A DNA stretch of 64,000 nt from Polaribacter sp. Q13 (lineage in GTDB: Bacteria; Bacteroidota; Bacteroidia; Flavobacteriales; Flavobacteriaceae), in contig NZ_CP074436.1 of NCBI RefSeq assembly GCF_016858305.2, positions 2,500,001 to 2,564,000 on the forward strand. The letters are read 5' to 3'. The position numbers and the translations under genes were made by a program. Each line of letters opens with the position of its first letter. The stretch's first letter is position 1. The notes below the pieces were generated by a model. The model did not search any database. It saw nothing but the letters and a program-made list of their open reading frames with translations, and was not told the origin of the DNA. Below are positions 62,642 through 64,000 of this stretch, piece after piece.

Positions 62642-63955
62642 TTAGTATCTATAGTGTTCTGGTTTATAAGGACCATCTACTGTTACACCAATATAAGATG
62701 CTTGCTCTTCGCGTAATTCTGTAAGCTCTACTCCTATTTTTGCAAGGTGTAATTTTGCTACTTTTTCATCTAAATGTTTTGGTAACATATACACATCATT
62801 TCCGTATGCTTCTTTGTTTTTCCAAAGTTCTATTTGTGCTAAAGTTTGGTTTGTAAATGAGTTAGACATTACAAAACTTGGGTGACCAGTTGCACATCCT
62901 AAATTTACCAAACGTCCTTCTGCTAAAAGAACAATATCATTACCGTTGATGTTATATTTATCAACCTGAGGTTTGATAGTATCTTTTGTATGACCATAGT
63001 TTTTATTTAACCAAGCCATGTCAATTTCATTATCAAAGTGCCCAATATTACATACAATAACTTTGTCTTTCATTGCTTCGAAATGACGTCCTTGTATAAT
63101 ATCTTTGTTACCTGTAGTTGTAATAATAATATCTGAATTTGCAACAACAGTTTCTAATTTCTTCACTTCAAAACCGTCCATTGCAGCTTGTAAAGCACAA
63201 ATAGGATCGATTTCTGTAACTGTTACAATAGAACCTGCTCCTTTAAAAGAAGCTGCTGTTCCTTTACCAACATCTCCATAACCACAAACAGTAACACGTT
63301 TACCGGCTAACATAATATCTGTTGCTCTACGAATTGCATCTACTGCAGATTCTCTACAACCATATTTGTTATCGAATTTAGATTTTGTAACAGAATCGTT
63401 TACGTTAATTGCTGGCATTGGCAATGTTCCGTTTTTTACTCTTTCGTACAATCTATGAACTCCTGTTGTAGTTTCTTCTGATAAACCATTGATTCCTGCT
63501 GCTAATTCTGGATATTTATCCAAAACCATATTAGTTAAATCTCCACCATCATCTAAAATTAAGTTTAATGGTTTTCTGTCTTCTCCAAAGAATAAAGTTT
63601 GCTCAATACACCAGTCAAATTCTTCTTCTGTTAAACCTTTCCAAGCGTAAACTGCTGTTCCTGTAGCTGCAATTGCTGCTGCTGCTTGATCTTGTGTAGA
63701 AAAAATATTACAAGAACTCCAAGTTACTTCTGCACCTAAAGCTTGTAAAGTTTCTATTAAAACTGCTGTTTGAATTGTCATGTGTAGACAACCTGCAATT
63801 CTAGCTCCTTTTAAAGGTTGCTCGTTTTTATATTCTTCTCTTAAAGACATTAATCCTGGCATTTCTGCTTCTGCCAATAAAATTTCTTTTCTTCCCCAAG
63901 CTGCTAAAGAAATATCCTTAACTTTGTTTGGTACGTAAGCTAATTTAGTGCTCAT
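62642..63955 (-). CDS. ahcY: Adenosylhomocysteinase
   Basis: The 437-residue enzyme splits S-adenosylhomocysteine into adenosine and homocysteine, keeping methylation running. The substrate and NAD motifs are complete: [58 protein letters not shown] and the C-terminal PYKPEHYRY with the lysine/tyrosine NAD clamp. It is cytoplasmic and monocistronic, with a promoter at the window edge. Confidence 0.97.
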   Translation of the reverse strand: MSTKLAYVPNKVKDISLAAWGRKEILLAEAEMPGLMSLREEYKNEQPLKGARIAGCLHMTIQTAVLIETLQALGAEVTWSSCNIFSTQDQAAAAIAATGTAVYAWKGLTEEEFDWCIEQTLFFGEDRKPLNLILDDGGDLTNMVLDKYPELAAGINGLSEETTTGVHRLYERVKNGTLPMPAINVNDSVTKSKFDNKYGCRESAVDAIRRATDIMLAGKRVTVCGYGDVGKGTAASFKGAGSIVTVTEIDPICALQAAMDGFEVKKLETVVANSDIIITTTGNKDIIQGRHFEAMKDKVIVCNIGHFDNEIDMAWLNKNYGHTKDTIKPQVDKYNINGNDIVLLAEGRLVNLGCATGHPSFVMSNSFTNQTLAQIELWKNKEAYGNDVYMLPKHLDEKVAKLHLAKIGVELTELREEQASYIGVTVDGPYKPEHYRY

Positions 63956-63989
63956 ATTATGTATATTTATATTCTAATTTTTCGAACTG

Positions 63990-63997
63990 CAAAGTTA
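63990..63997 (-). promoter_or_regulatory. -7 box of ahcY
   Basis: On the minus strand TAACTTTG matches TAnnTTTG. The predicted leader is about 27 bases. The -33 region would lie beyond the window. Confidence 0.6.
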
Positions 63998-64000
63998 CGA

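Overview
The window is AT-rich DNA from a member of the Bacteroidota, most likely a marine Flavobacteriaceae of the Polaribacter/Tenacibaculum kind. The evidence is: three proteins with type A type-IX-secretion (T9SS) C-terminal sorting domains; the Bacteroidota promoter -7 box TAnnTTTG in front of many genes and no Shine-Dalgarno sequences; typical lineage genes (DUF4230, DUF3127, a CxxC-less thioredoxin, haem-binding domain protein); and dispersed REP-like intergenic repeats. No rRNA, tRNA or CRISPR array was seen.

Layout. 1-2.1 kb: 3' end of a polysaccharide deacetylase, then an apparently intact IS110-family insertion sequence sitting inside a REP-like repeat, with a candidate bridge RNA in its left end. 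2.1-7.1 kb: housekeeping (thioredoxin-like, membrane metallophosphoesterase, polA, a small unknown). 7.3-18.4 kb: a signalling and surface block. A degraded PAS fragment precedes a CHASE/PAS histidine kinase, a lone receiver and a 1242-residue REC-GAF-PAS-GAF-sigma54 activator; then comes a two-gene exported-protein operon. This operon lies between two copies of a palindromic regulatory unit; a candidate small RNA follows the second copy. 18.5-21.8 kb: ribA, a hotdog thioesterase and an unrecognised 687-residue PLP enzyme on the minus strand. 21.9-22.9 kb: a three-gene metal/FeMo-cofactor-like operon (DUF134, DUF5320-like, NifX-like) with an inverted repeat in its promoter. 23-55 kb: mostly core genes (tsaC, an RluA-type enzyme, aat, greA, purK-purE, an M3 peptidase, lpd, pabB, tilS, ppc) mixed with two large T9SS surface proteins, an orphan histidine kinase, a glycosyltransferase and envelope proteins. 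55.3-62.4 kb: accessory-looking stretch with two small toxin-antitoxin-like pairs and an interruption of comM. 62.6-64 kb: ahcY.

Strongest unusual signals. (1) At comM, a perfect 95-bp direct repeat (56395-56489 and 57538-57632) covers the promoter and first 22 codons. It brackets about 1 kb carrying two small reverse-strand genes, as expected for an integrative element that replaces the 5' end of its target gene. (2) The IS110 element: its flanks rejoin into a REP-like repeat, its left end folds into bridge-RNA-like stem-loops, and a -7-like box points outward at its right end. (3) Two diverged copies of a roughly 60-bp unit with an ACGGWATACCGT palindrome flank the surface operon just downstream of the sigma54 activator. 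(4) A candidate small RNA with a CCCCCA loop and a perfect terminator at about 18.3 kb. (5) A repeat family of about 90 bp placed downstream of stop codons in the sense of the gene it follows. All functional links between these features are inference from sequence.
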